From: Nocardia huaxiensis
Lineage (GTDB): Bacteria > Actinomycetota > Actinomycetes > Mycobacteriales > Mycobacteriaceae
Assembly: GCF_013744875.1 (NCBI RefSeq)
Contig: NZ_CP059399.1
Span: 744,001-808,000 of the forward strand
Direction of reading: 5' to 3'
DNA length: 64,000 nt
The notes below the pieces were generated by a model that worked only from the letters and a program-made list of their open reading frames with translations, did no database searches and was not told the origin of the DNA. Shown here one piece after another: positions 1-11,142 of the stretch (positions within the stretch are counted from its first letter, which is position 1; each line of letters opens with the position of its first letter). A program made the position numbers and the translations under genes.

Positions 1-1496
1 AGCAGCGGCTTGGTGATGGCCTGCTGACGGCAGTACTTGCGCACCCCGTTCGGGCCGCCCCAGCGCGCACCCACACCCGACAGCCCCCAGCCGCCCATGG
101 GCAGCGCGAAGCTGAACATATTGGAGAACACGTCGTTGATGTTCACCGCGCCCGCATTCAATTGCCGCGCAACGCGTTCCGCGCGAGCCTTGTCGCCGCT
201 CCACACCGACGCGGACAGGCCGTAGATCGAATCATTGGCCAGCCGAACGGCTTCCGCCTCGTCGGCCACCTTCATGACCGGCAGCGTCGGGCCGAAGGTC
301 TCCTCGGTCATACAGGTCATGGTGTGGTCGACATCGGCCAGCACGGTCGGCTCGAACAGCGTGCCCACGCCCGTGCGCTTGCCGCCGGTGAGCACCCGCG
401 CGCCCGACTCGATCGCCTGCTCGACATGCTTCTGCACGATCTGCGCCTGGCTCTCGTTGGCCAGCGCGCCCATGTCGTACTTGGGTTCGCGGCCGTCCAC
501 GCCCTGCCGCACTTCCTTGACGGCGGCGGTCAGCTTCTTCAGGAACTCTTCGTAGACAGGCGCTTCCACGTAGACGCGCTCGACCGAGATGCACACCTGC
601 CCGGCATTGAACATGCCGCCGAAGGCGATACCGTACGCGGCGCGATCCAGGTCGGCGTCGGCCAGCACGATGGCCGGATCCTTGCCGCCGAGCTCCAGGC
701 TGTAGGGGATCATCCGCTCCACACAGGCGGCGGCGATGCGGCGGCCGGTGGGCGTGGAACCGGTGAACTGCACGTAGTCGACATTGTTCACCACTGCCGC
801 GCCGGTCTCGCCCGCGCCGGTGACGACCGCGAACACCGGCGGCGCGCCGATCTCCCGCCAGCCCCGTGCCAGCTCCATGGCCGAAAGCGGTGTCACCTCA
901 GAGGGTTTCAGAATGACGGCGGCACCCGCGGCGAGCGCCGGGATCACATCGATGACCGGCATGGCCAGCGGGAAATTCCACGGCGTGATGACACCGACCA
1001 CCGGGTACGGGCGGAACACCGTCGTCAGCGTCTTCACCCGGGCCAGCGGGCTGTGCGGCGAAGGATGTTCGTCCGCAAGGAATTTCGCGGCTCGACGGGC
1101 GTAGTACCCGGTGAGGTCGATGGAGAACGCCGGATCGATGAGCGAATCCACCCGCGCCTTACCGGTTTCCGACTGCAGCACGTCGGCGAGCCGATCGGTG
1201 TTGTCGATCAGCCAGTCCTGGAGTTTGAGCAGCCACTCCTTGCGGCCCTCGGGACCGATGGCCTCCCACTCCGGCTGGTACAGGCGCAGTTCGCGCACCT
1301 TCGCGGCCACCTCGTCGGCCGAATCGATGGGCACCGTGCCCGCGAGTTCACCGGTCGCGGGATTGCGGACCTCGAACTCGGTGGGCGCGGGCGCGCTCAG
1401 GGCGGCCTCCGGGGCCTCGGCCGGGGCGGTTTTGCGCTTAGGCGCGGCTTTCCGGGCGGGGGCCTTCCGGGCAGCCCCGGGTTCGGTATTCGTCAC
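1..1496 (-). CDS. gabD: Succinic semialdehyde dehydrogenase, 3' end outside window
   Basis: NAD(P)-dependent aldehyde dehydrogenase expected to oxidise succinic semialdehyde to succinate (GABA shunt). About 498 codons are present and the C-terminus runs off the left edge. Visible family motifs are the substrate/cofactor stretch TPWNFPLAMPVIDV, the glutamate motif LELGGKDPAIVL, the catalytic cysteine in NAGQVCISVERV, and a C-terminal NINDVFSN. The GTG start at 1496 has a GGGAGA ribosome site 5 nt upstream. The first ~35 residues are Ala/Pro/Lys-rich and precede the conserved domain, as in mycobacterial GabD2-like proteins. It is divergent from the PucR-type regulator at 1649, which may control it. 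The exact aldehyde substrate is inferred from family resemblance. Confidence 0.85.
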   Translation of the reverse strand, partial: MTNTEPGAARKAPARKAAPKRKTAPAEAPEAALSAPAPTEFEVRNPATGELAGTVPIDSADEVAAKVRELRLYQPEWEAIGPEGRKEWLLKLQDWLIDNTDRLADVLQSETGKARVDSLIDPAFSIDLTGYYARRAAKFLADEHPSPHSPLARVKTLTTVFRPYPVVGVITPWNFPLAMPVIDVIPALAAGAAVILKPSEVTPLSAMELARGWREIGAPPVFAVVTGAGETGAAVVNNVDYVQFTGSTPTGRRIAAACVERMIPYSLELGGKDPAIVLADADLDRAAYGIAFGGMFNAGQVCISVERVYVEAPVYEEFLKKLTAAVKEVRQGVDGREPKYDMGALANESQAQIVQKHVEQAIESGARVLTGGKRTGVGTLFEPTVLADVDHTMTCMTEETFGPTLPVMKVADEAEAVRLANDSIYGLSASVWSGDKARAERVARQLNAGAVNINDVFSNMFSFALPMGGWGLSGVGARWGGPNGVRKYCRQQAITKPL

Positions 1497-1530
1497 GATT
1501 GCTCTCCCACGTGCGCTACGTTGCGGCCGC

Positions 1531-1628
1531 GAGCTGTGCGGCAGCTCACGAACTATGATCGTGACACAAGATTCAGGCACATTCTTGGCGCTATTTGTCA
1601 AGAATCCCGGCAGCTTTTGTGCTGCCGG
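1531..1628. promoter_or_regulatory. Three dyad symmetries between gabD and the PucR-type gene
   Basis: The 152-bp divergent intergenic region holds three perfect inverted repeats. GAGCTG/CAGCTC lies at 1531-1547 (5-nt spacer), ATTCTTG/CAAGAAT at 1581-1605 (11-nt spacer), and CCGGCAGC/GCTGCCGG at 1607-1628 (6-nt loop). The last is just upstream of the GGAGG ribosome site and could be an RNA hairpin. The AT-rich middle dyad is the best operator candidate for the adjacent regulator. Function is inferred. Confidence 0.45.
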
Positions 1629-1648
1629 AACAAATCGGAGGCGCGCTC

Positions 1649-2902
1649 ATGACGACTGCCGCGAATACTACGGTCGTCCGGCAGTGGATTGCCGATTTCG
1701 TCGCGGAAACCCTGCGCACCGACAGCCTCGAAGAGGTGGTGGCGCGACTCGACAATGCCATCGTCGCCCGCGTCCCCGAGCTCGCCGACCGCGATATGCG
1801 CCGCGATCTCGCGGCCAGCACCCGCGCCCACGCCCTCGAAATGCTGGCCGGGCTGAATCAGGAGCACATGAGCTACCCGGTGCCGGAGGAGGCGCACGCC
1901 TTCGCCCGCACCATCGCCCGGCGCGGCCACGATCTGCGGGTGCTGCTGCGCATCTACAACGTCGGGCAGGAGGCGGTGCTCGACTACATGACCGAGGTCA
2001 TCAACCAGCGGCAGTTGCCGCAGGAGGTCGAAAGAGCCGTGCTGCTACGGCTTTTCGACCGTTCCATCCGCTGGGTCGGCACCTCCGTGGAGGCCCTCAC
2101 CGGCACCTACACCGAGGAACGCGAACGCGGCCTGCGCGCCGCCCTCACCCGCCGCAGCGAGATCGTGCGCGCCCTGCTCGACGGCGGCGAACTCGAGATC
2201 GAGGAGGCGAGCGCGCGCCTCGGCTACCGCCTGAGCGGACGGCACCTCGCCCTGGTGCTCTGGACCGACGAGGACCCGGACTGGGCGAAGGGATCGGCGC
2301 CCCGGCCCGACGGCGATGTCGCCGACATGCTCGAACGCGTGGTTGCCCGCTGTGCCACGGCCTTCGGCGACGGCGTGCTCACCGTCTCCTCGGGGGCCAG
2401 CTCACTGTGGGCGTGGATCGCTGTCTCCGACGACACCGCGCTGCCGCCGGTCGGCGACTGGCCGGTGGAAGCGCCGGTCCGCCTCACCGTGGGCATCCCC
2501 GCCGCGGGCATCCTCGGCTTCCGCCGCAGCCACCGCGAGGCCGTCGCCGCCCGGCAGGTAGCCGAACGCGCGCAACCGAATTCGCCGCGCGTGCTGCACT
2601 ACCCGGAAGTGGAGGTGGCCTACCTGGCCGGCGCCGACGAAGCCGCCATGCGGGCCCTCGTCGAGCGGGAACTGGGCGCCCTCGCCGACCCCGGACCCCA
2701 GGCGGCCCGCCTGCGCGAAACCCTGCACGCCTACCTGCGTGCCAATCGCAGCCCGGACGCCGCCGCGAAAACTCTGGGCGTACACAAGAACACCGTGCGC
2801 TATCGCATTCAGCGCATAGAAGAACTACTCGGTCACTCCCTCGATCAGCGCGGCGCCCGCCTGGAGATCGCCCTCGACTGCGTCGCCGCCTACGGTGTGT
2901 GA
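1649..2902 (+). CDS. PucR/CdaR family transcriptional regulator
   Basis: A 417-residue regulator of the PucR/CdaR type. The C-terminus carries the PucR helix-turn-helix (LHAYLRANRSPDAAAKTLGV followed by HKNTVRYRIQRIEELLG, about residues 355-395), and the middle has the GGDEF-like CdaR domain. The N-terminal ~160 residues resemble the RsbR/PucR sensory region common in actinobacteria. The start is the ATG at 1649 with GGAGG at 1637-1641; an open frame extends upstream to 1595 but has no comparable ribosome site. Divergent orientation to an aldehyde dehydrogenase suggests local control of amine or aldehyde catabolism. The effector is unknown. Confidence 0.85.
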   Translation: MTTAANTTVVRQWIADFVAETLRTDSLEEVVARLDNAIVARVPELADRDMRRDLAASTRAHALEMLAGLNQEHMSYPVPEEAHAFARTIARRGHDLRVLLRIYNVGQEAVLDYMTEVINQRQLPQEVERAVLLRLFDRSIRWVGTSVEALTGTYTEERERGLRAALTRRSEIVRALLDGGELEIEEASARLGYRLSGRHLALVLWTDEDPDWAKGSAPRPDGDVADMLERVVARCATAFGDGVLTVSSGASSLWAWIAVSDDTALPPVGDWPVEAPVRLTVGIPAAGILGFRRSHREAVAARQVAERAQPNSPRVLHYPEVEVAYLAGADEAAMRALVERELGALADPGPQAARLRETLHAYLRANRSPDAAAKTLGVHKNTVRYRIQRIEELLGHSLDQRGARLEIALDCVAAYGV

Positions 2903-2909
2903 CCCGCAC

Positions 2910-3173
2910 TCAGCTCGCGTCGGGCACTTCCCGGATGCCGCGTCGTTCCGGCGGCTCCGGCGGCGCGGGCAGCCCGCGCTGCGGCAGTTCCGCCAGCAGT
3001 TCGGTGGTCGCCGCCGCGATGGTGGCCACCGCCCGATCCACCGCCGCCTTGGTGGATGTGGTCAAACCCGACACTCCGCCGATCGTCCGCACGTATTCCT
3101 GTGCGGCCGCAAAGATTTCCTGTTCCGTGGCGGGCGGATTGAGCCCGCGCAGAACATGGATGTTCCTACCCAT
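2910..3173 (-). CDS. DUF2277 family protein
   Basis: A small 87-residue protein. The N-terminal pattern MGRNIHVLRGLNPPATEQEI and AAQEYVRTIGGVSG match the DUF2277 family (usually M[CG]RNI..L..F.PPAT), whose function is unknown. The Pro-rich C-terminus (PAPPEPPERRG) is beyond the family core. The start is set by the conserved MGRN motif at ATG 3173; the frame is open further upstream but without family similarity. It converges on the PucR-type gene with 7 bp between stop codons. Confidence 0.75.
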   Translation of the reverse strand: MGRNIHVLRGLNPPATEQEIFAAAQEYVRTIGGVSGLTTSTKAAVDRAVATIAAATTELLAELPQRGLPAPPEPPERRGIREVPDAS

Positions 3174-3290
3174 GCCCCCAGAGGCTAGCGCCCGATAACC
3201 CACTATGACAGGCCAAATCAGACACTTGCTCGAGAGCCAATAGCCATGAGTTTCCCAGAGCGAAGCGGATAGGCAATTAGACTCGGCTGC

Positions 3291-4181
3291 ATGCCCGCCC
3301 GCGACGTTCCGACGCTGACGACCTTCCCTTACCCGGAGCTCGACCAACGCGAGGACGACCACTGGTCCGGCGCGCAGGTTTCCGACTCGGAACTGCGCGC
3401 TCTATCGCTGGGCGGCTTCTACTCCGCGCGCTGGGACGCCTTCCACGACGCCCTGCTGCTCGGCCCCGAACGCGAACATCCGCTCGGCGACCGCCGCGAA
3501 CTCGCCATCGACACCCTCACCGGCGCGTGGGGGATCACCGACGGCACCGAGGCCATGGCATCCATGGAGCAACTGCTGGAGGGCATGCACGGTCCGCTCT
3601 ACGCGCTGGTGCATCCGCTCGTCATGGCCGCCATCAACTCCCCGGAACGGGATCGCTTCGGCGAGCGCGCCGACCGGCATCGCGCCTTCCTGCGGCAGGT
3701 CGGTTCCTTCCGCGGCATGGAGAACCCCGAAGCGCTGGTCCGCGATTACGACATCTGGTCGCAGGCCATCAAACTCGGGCTCACCGAACATCTGGTGCGC
3801 CCGCTGCCCACCGACATCCAGGCCTGGGATCTGGCCCGGGTGGTCGCGGTCGCCCGCATGGCCTACACGGCCGGTTACCTCGAGGCCGATGTGGCCTGGG
3901 ACTACCTCATGCGCGCCCTGCCCCCGGCGCAGCGCAAATACCGCAACTGGCGGCAGTTCGGCGACGCCTACCTGGCCGGCTGGACCTACTGGCAGGCGTG
4001 CGAGGATCTGGCCGAACTCAAATCCGGCGGCGTCGACCGGCGCATGGAACTGCTGCGCCTGTGGACCCGGCCCACCAGCCCGTGGCGGCGAATTTCGTTG
4101 CAGCCGGAGGAAATGCCGGAGCCCCCGGCCGGTGAAACCCCTCCGGGGGAAGCTCCCGCGGGCGAAACCACTGCGGAGTAG
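3291..4181 (+). CDS. DUF1266 domain-containing protein
   Basis: A 296-residue cytoplasmic protein. DUF1266 hallmarks are clear in the C-terminal half: AWDLARVVAVARMAYTAGYL, VAWDYLMRALPPAQRKY and NWRQFGDAYLAGWTYW (about residues 175-245). The last 25 residues are a low-complexity Pro/Glu/Gly tail. No function is established for the family. A TAGACT hexamer at 3278-3283, 7 nt before the ATG, with no ribosome site between, indicates a leaderless mRNA starting at the start codon. Confidence 0.8.
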   Translation: MPARDVPTLTTFPYPELDQREDDHWSGAQVSDSELRALSLGGFYSARWDAFHDALLLGPEREHPLGDRRELAIDTLTGAWGITDGTEAMASMEQLLEGMHGPLYALVHPLVMAAINSPERDRFGERADRHRAFLRQVGSFRGMENPEALVRDYDIWSQAIKLGLTEHLVRPLPTDIQAWDLARVVAVARMAYTAGYLEADVAWDYLMRALPPAQRKYRNWRQFGDAYLAGWTYWQACEDLAELKSGGVDRRMELLRLWTRPTSPWRRISLQPEEMPEPPAGETPPGEAPAGETTAE

Positions 4182-4205
4182 CCGCTCTCGTCGTTGCGGC
4201 GCGGT

Positions 4206-5153
4206 CTAATCCGGCAGGGACCGGAGGATGCCGCGTCCGTAACGCTGGAATTGTGCGTCGTCGACCATGCCGAGCGAATGCCGCTCGACCAGTAGTTCCC
4301 ATTCGGCGTACAGCTTCGACACGCCCGGATCGGCGGGACCGGCTGCGCCGTCGGCGGATTCGCGTTGAATGGCGAAATTCAGGCCACCGGCGATGCGGTC
4401 GATATCGGTGCGGTCCTCCCCGGTGAAATACCAGGTCTGATTGCCGTCGTTGACCTCGACGCCGTATTCGCCCGGCGCCAGACCGGATTCGTCGGTCGTG
4501 CGCCCCCACAGCAGTGCCGCCACGGGTAGCTCGTGCGCGAAACGCTTGGTGGAACCCAGCGAGACGAAGATCAATCGCGTGGTGGTGACGGCCAGCAGTC
4601 CGGTGCCCTTGGCGGCCGGCGGGCGCGCGGTGACCACCGCGGTCTCCAGCACGTATTCCTCGGGCGTGACATACCGATGCAGTGCTGCCACAGCCGATTT
4701 CGCATCCCGGCGCGGGGTCATGCGGCGCACGGCGCGGTCCACGTCGGCGCGGGTCGGCCCGCTGCGGCCCCAGGACGGGGTGGGCGGGGTGAGATCCGGG
4801 GACGCGACGTCGAGCCGCTGCGTGGCCAGGATCTGGCTGTTGATCCGCTCGACGATCACCGTCGCGGCGGGCACATCGTGTTCGGCGATGAGCACGGGCA
4901 GCGGGGTCCGGTCGGCGGGGACGCCGGTGAGCACCGGGGTGGGGTAGCGCAGATAGATCTCGATGACGACCGCGTCATCGGCGCGCCGGTTGAGCCGCAC
5001 CTTGAGGAGATCGCCGACCGGCACGTCGAGCACCCGCTCGCCGTCCGTTCCGGGCCGCAGCACCGTCAAACGCCCGTTGCCATGACGCACTATCGCTGTG
5101 GGTGTCCGTAGCTCGACTATGTCCATACCCCCTGCGCTCTGTTGTGTCGTCAC
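4206..5153 (-). CDS. Hypothetical protein with PH-like and short C-terminal (SHOCT-like) segments
   Basis: A protein of up to 315 residues that I do not recognise by name. A region around residues 165-255 (GLLAVTTTRLIFVSLGSTKR, then GVEVNDGNQTWYFTG) resembles bacterial PH-like/GRAM folds. The end (SKLYAEWELLVERHSLGMVD followed by DAQFQRYGRGIL) resembles SHOCT oligomerisation segments. No signal peptide or membrane segment is seen. Start choice is uncertain: GTG at 5153 lacks a ribosome site, and an in-frame ATG at 5126 follows AGGGGG too closely for a normal site. It converges on the DUF1266 gene. Confidence 0.6.
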   Translation of the reverse strand: MTTQQSAGGMDIVELRTPTAIVRHGNGRLTVLRPGTDGERVLDVPVGDLLKVRLNRRADDAVVIEIYLRYPTPVLTGVPADRTPLPVLIAEHDVPAATVIVERINSQILATQRLDVASPDLTPPTPSWGRSGPTRADVDRAVRRMTPRRDAKSAVAALHRYVTPEEYVLETAVVTARPPAAKGTGLLAVTTTRLIFVSLGSTKRFAHELPVAALLWGRTTDESGLAPGEYGVEVNDGNQTWYFTGEDRTDIDRIAGGLNFAIQRESADGAAGPADPGVSKLYAEWELLVERHSLGMVDDAQFQRYGRGILRSLPD

Positions 5154-5451
5154 TCACGATAGGACGACCATGCCATGATTGTGACCACTCGGTCCGACAC
5201 CAGGGGGTGATCGTCCCGACGTGTTGCCGCAGATGGTCGGGGAACCACCCGCGTTCTCCAGCCGTTGATCTGTCGAACTGCACTAACTGCTGAACTGCGC
5301 GATGTTACGACTCGACCCTACGGGGTAACGTGGCTTGTCCGCATCCGTTCGCCGGAACGGGCGCGCCACCAAGCATCGCAGGCATGCTCATGGTTGTTGT
5401 ACGACCCCGGACACACCCCCCGGAAAGGACTGGCCCGCCGGCCGACGCTCT

Positions 5452-7830
<2,379 letters not shown>

Positions 7831-8042
7831 CGCCGGTCCGGATAACCTCATAGGGTTCGCGATCCGAGCTATTCGGGCACGTGGGCAGGCGACGGTCCGG
7901 CCGTCGCCACCGCAGTACGGTTCGCGGCCCGGCTCGGTCCGGCCCGACCCCGGTGCCTCGACACCCGGGGACGGGCGGATCCGGGTGATCGGCAGCCGCG
8001 AATGCCGCCCGACAGCGCGGCAATTCAACTAGGAGGTGTCGA

Positions 8043-8663
8043 TTGTCGGCCAACAACCACGTCGTCTCCGGCCCGATCGCGCTCGACACCGGTCGGCCGT
8101 TCGACCAGGAGCGGGCCGAGGCCGCCGTGCGCGAACTGCTGCTCGCGGTCGGTGAGAACCCGGATCGCCCCGGGCTCGCCGATACCCCGGCCCGCGTCGC
8201 GCGCGCCTACAAGGAAATGTTCGCGGGTCTCTACACCGACCCCTCGGAGGTGCTCAACACCACCTTCGACGAGGGCCACCAGGAACTCGTCCTGGTGCGC
8301 GACATCCCCATGTACTCCACCTGCGAACACCACCTGGTGGCCTTCCACGGCGTCGCACACGTCGGCTACATCCCCGGCCCGCACGGCCGCGTCACCGGCC
8401 TGTCCAAACTGGCCCGCCTGGTCGACCTCTACGCCAAGCGCCCGCAGGTGCAGGAGCGCCTCACCTCCCAGATCGCCGACGCCGTCATGAAGAAGCTCGA
8501 CCCGCGCGGCGCCATCGTCGTGGTCGAGGCCGAGCATCTATGCATGGCCATGCGCGGCATCCGCAAGCCCGGCGCCAGCACCACCACCTCGGCCGTGCGC
8601 GGCCTGCTGCAAACCAACGCCGCCTCCCGCGCCGAGGCCCTGGACCTCATCCTGCGAAAGTGA
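8043..8663 (+). CDS. folE: GTP cyclohydrolase I
   Basis: A 206-residue enzyme converting GTP to 7,8-dihydroneopterin triphosphate, the first step of tetrahydrofolate synthesis. Family motifs are present: the zinc-site [33 protein letters not shown], and the second zinc-ligand region [12 protein letters not shown]. The start is TTG at 8043 after a strong AGGAGGTG at 8031-8038. The 212 bp between ftsH and this gene hold no other convincing gene. It is the first of six genes packed with overlaps or very short gaps. Confidence 0.96.
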   Translation: MSANNHVVSGPIALDTGRPFDQERAEAAVRELLLAVGENPDRPGLADTPARVARAYKEMFAGLYTDPSEVLNTTFDEGHQELVLVRDIPMYSTCEHHLVAFHGVAHVGYIPGPHGRVTGLSKLARLVDLYAKRPQVQERLTSQIADAVMKKLDPRGAIVVVEAEHLCMAMRGIRKPGASTTTSAVRGLLQTNAASRAEALDLILRK

Positions 8664-9682
8664 GCGCACCGACCATGACCGAAAGCGGTACGCGGGGGAC
8701 CGGATTGGTTGTTCCCCGCGGTGGCCGCTCCACGGTCGTCATGGGCGTGGTCAACGTGACCAGCGACTCGTTCTCCGACGGCGGCCGCTACCTGGATCCG
8801 GGCCTGGCCGTCGCGCATGGGCTCGAGCTGTACGAGATGGGTGCGGACATCGTCGATGTCGGTGGTGAATCCACCCGGCCGGGCGCGGTCCGCGTCGACC
8901 CGGAAATCGAAGCGGCACGGGTGGTTCCGGTGATCCGGGAACTCGCGGCGGCCGGTGTCCCGACCAGCGTCGACACCATGCGCGCCAGCGTCGCCGAGGC
9001 CGCCCTCGAGGCCGGCGTCACCATGGTCAACGACGTCTCCGGCGGTCGCGCCGACGCCGACATGGTGAAAGTCGTTGCAGCAGCCAAGGTTCCGTGGATC
9101 CTCATGCACTGGCGCGCCGATGCTGACTACCGGCACACCGGCCCGGCCGAACAGTACGACGATGTGGTGCGTCGGGTCTGGTACGAACTACACGACCAGG
9201 TCGACGCGGCTCTAGCCGGGGGCGTCGCCTTCGAAAATCTGATCTTGGATCCCGGCTTGGGCTTCGCAAAGAACGCCGAGCACAACTGGGAACTGCTGGG
9301 TGCGCTGTTCGCCGGTCTGACCGAGATGTCGGACTATCTGCCGGTGCTGATCGGTGCCTCGCGCAAGCGGTTCCTCGGTACGCTGCTGGCGGATTCGGAC
9401 GGTCCGCGTTCGCCGGACGGCCGCGAGATCGCCACCGCTACCATCTCCGCGCTCGCCGCCGAGCACGGTGCGTGGGGTGTGCGGGTGCACGATGTGCGCG
9501 CCTCCCTGGACTCCATCGCCGTGGCCGACGCGTCCACGCGGGCCGCGGCGCGAGTGCGGGAGAAGTACCGCCTGGAACGTGCGGCCGCGACCGGTTCCGA
9601 CGTACTGCGGGTGGACCTGCACATGCGTGCGGCCACGGACGATGATCTGTCCGCGAGCGACATTCAGGGAGACCGGCTTTGA
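8660..9682 (+). CDS. folP: Dihydropteroate synthase
   Basis: Condenses 6-hydroxymethyl-dihydropterin pyrophosphate with p-aminobenzoate; the sulfonamide target. Motifs are [57 protein letters not shown] and [11 protein letters not shown]. About 340 residues from GTG 8660, whose GTGA overlaps the folE stop by 4 nt; an in-frame ATG at 8675 is the alternative and neither has a clear ribosome site, so translational coupling is likely. The C-terminal ~40 residues after the TIM barrel are less conserved. Confidence 0.95.
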   Translation: MSAPTMTESGTRGTGLVVPRGGRSTVVMGVVNVTSDSFSDGGRYLDPGLAVAHGLELYEMGADIVDVGGESTRPGAVRVDPEIEAARVVPVIRELAAAGVPTSVDTMRASVAEAALEAGVTMVNDVSGGRADADMVKVVAAAKVPWILMHWRADADYRHTGPAEQYDDVVRRVWYELHDQVDAALAGGVAFENLILDPGLGFAKNAEHNWELLGALFAGLTEMSDYLPVLIGASRKRFLGTLLADSDGPRSPDGREIATATISALAAEHGAWGVRVHDVRASLDSIAVADASTRAAARVREKYRLERAAATGSDVLRVDLHMRAATDDDLSASDIQGDRL

Positions 9683-10056
9683 GCACTGACCGGATTGAGC
9701 TGCGGGGGCTGAAGATCTATGGCCATCACGGAGTCTTCGATTTCGAGAAGCGGGACGGCCAGGAATTCGTGGTCGATGTGACGCTGTGGACCGACTTTTC
9801 GGCCGCGGCGAAATCCGATGACATCTCCGACACCATTCATTACGGCGAGCTGGCCGATGACGTGGTGCGGATCGTGTCGGGACAGCCGCGGAATCTGATC
9901 GAGACGGTGGTGTCGGAGCTGGCCGACGAGATCATGGGGGATCCGCGGGTGCACGCGGTGGAAGTGGTGCTGCACAAGCCTTCCGCGCCGATTCCGCATA
10001 CCTTCGAGGATGTTCGCGTGATCACGTCTCGTCGTCGTGAGGTCCCGTCGTCGTGA
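9679..10056 (+). CDS. folB: Dihydroneopterin aldolase
   Basis: A 125-residue enzyme converting dihydroneopterin to 6-hydroxymethyl-dihydropterin and glycolaldehyde. The N-terminus DRIELRGLKIYGHHGVFDFE and the later TIHYGELADDV and LIETVVSELADEI are typical, with the active-site Lys in VVLHKPSAPIPHTFEDV. The start is TTG 9679, overlapping the folP stop as TTGA, with AGGGA 8 nt upstream. It sits between folP and folK, as in M. tuberculosis. Confidence 0.94.
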   Translation: MSTDRIELRGLKIYGHHGVFDFEKRDGQEFVVDVTLWTDFSAAAKSDDISDTIHYGELADDVVRIVSGQPRNLIETVVSELADEIMGDPRVHAVEVVLHKPSAPIPHTFEDVRVITSRRREVPSS

Positions 10057-10069
10057 ACCGGAGGCGTTG

Positions 10070-10606
10070 GTGAGTCGGGTAGTTCTGTCGATCGGATCCA
10101 ATCTCGGCGATCGGCTCGCGCATCTGCGCAGTGTGGTGGAGGCATTGCGACCGCGGCTGGTGGCCGTGTCGTCGGTGTATTCGACGCCGCCGTGGGGCGG
10201 TGTGCCGCAGCAGGACTACCTGAATGCGGTGCTGGTGGCCGAGGATCCGGCGCTGGAGCCCAGCGACTGGCTGAAGCTCGGGCAGGAACTCGAGCAGGCC
10301 GCCGAGCGGGTGCGTGAAGTGCGCTGGGGTGCAAGGACTCTCGACGTGGACGTGGTGTGGGCGGCGCAGCGCCGCCAGGCCGCGATGATGCCGGTGCGCA
10401 GTGCCGACCCGACGCTGACCCTCCCGCATCCGCAGGCGCACCATCGCGCCTTCGTGCTGGTGCCGTGGCTGGAGGTGGAGCCCGGTGCGCTGCTCGAGGT
10501 GGCCGGTGCCACGCGCCCCGTCGGCGAATTCCTGGCCGCGCTGGATGCCGCCGAGGTGGAAGGCGTTCGCCGCACCGAGCTTTCGCTGGGATGGCGTGTG
10601 CTGTGA
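10070..10606 (+). CDS. folK: 6-hydroxymethyl-7,8-dihydropterin pyrophosphokinase
   Basis: A 178-residue kinase that pyrophosphorylates hydroxymethyl-dihydropterin for FolP. Motifs are VVLSIGSNLGDR at the N-terminus, VYSTPPWGGVPQQDYLNAV, the catalytic RWGARTLDVDVVW and the LPHPQAHHRAFVLVPWLE loop. The frame is open to a GTG at 10037 inside folB, but GTG 10070 has GGAGG at 10060-10064 and puts the family N-terminus at residue 1. It ends in a GTGA overlap with the next gene. Confidence 0.94.
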   Translation: MSRVVLSIGSNLGDRLAHLRSVVEALRPRLVAVSSVYSTPPWGGVPQQDYLNAVLVAEDPALEPSDWLKLGQELEQAAERVREVRWGARTLDVDVVWAAQRRQAAMMPVRSADPTLTLPHPQAHHRAFVLVPWLEVEPGALLEVAGATRPVGEFLAALDAAEVEGVRRTELSLGWRVL

Positions 10607-11073
10607 AGCCGACCCGGGTGCTCGATCTGTGTTTGAACGTCCTGCTGGCGGCGTTCGTGGCGTGGGTGGCCACCAATGCCGCGTATTCGAGTTTCCCGCC
10701 GATCTCGGTGTTCTCGGGGGCCTCGCTGCTGCCGGTGGCGGTGCTGGAGGTGGTGCTCGCCTTCGTGATTCGGTCGCGGGTGGAGAACCGCGGCGTGGGC
10801 AACGATGGGCGGCAACTGCATCCGATCACGGCCGCGCGAGCGGTGGCGCTGGCGAAGGCGTCGGCGCAGGTGGGTTCGCTGGTGGGCGGCATCTGGCTGG
10901 GGTTCCTGATCTGGCTGCTGCCCAAGCGTTCGGATCTGAGTGCGGCCGCCGCGGACACCCCGGGTGCGGTGGTGGGTCTGGTGGCGGGGCTGGCGCTGGT
11001 GGCGGCGGCATTGTGGCTGGAATATTGCTGTCGCGCACCGATCGACCCGCCCGATGAAGCAGCTACCTCTTAG
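10603..11073 (+). CDS. DUF3180 family membrane protein
   Basis: A small integral membrane protein of about 156 residues with four hydrophobic segments (VLDLCLNVLLAAFVAWVATN, LLPVAVLEVVLAFVI, GSLVGGIWLGFLIWLL, VGLVAGLALVAAALWL). It corresponds in position and pattern to Rv3605c (DUF3180), which always follows folK in this gene order. The function is unknown. The chosen GTG start at 10603 overlaps the folK stop; ATG 10591 is in frame and possible. Confidence 0.8.
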   Translation: MKPTRVLDLCLNVLLAAFVAWVATNAAYSSFPPISVFSGASLLPVAVLEVVLAFVIRSRVENRGVGNDGRQLHPITAARAVALAKASAQVGSLVGGIWLGFLIWLLPKRSDLSAAAADTPGAVVGLVAGLALVAAALWLEYCCRAPIDPPDEAATS

Positions 11074-11142
11074 CTAACACTTTGGCGATGTTCTATTGCG
11101 AGGTGGGAGCCACGGCCGGAAGATCAAGCTACGCTGGCTGAC

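Noticed and set aside
162..1652. A 496-codon rightward open frame across the left edge
   Set aside because: It is the antisense shadow of the aldehyde dehydrogenase gene, His/Arg/Gly-rich and without similarity to a family.
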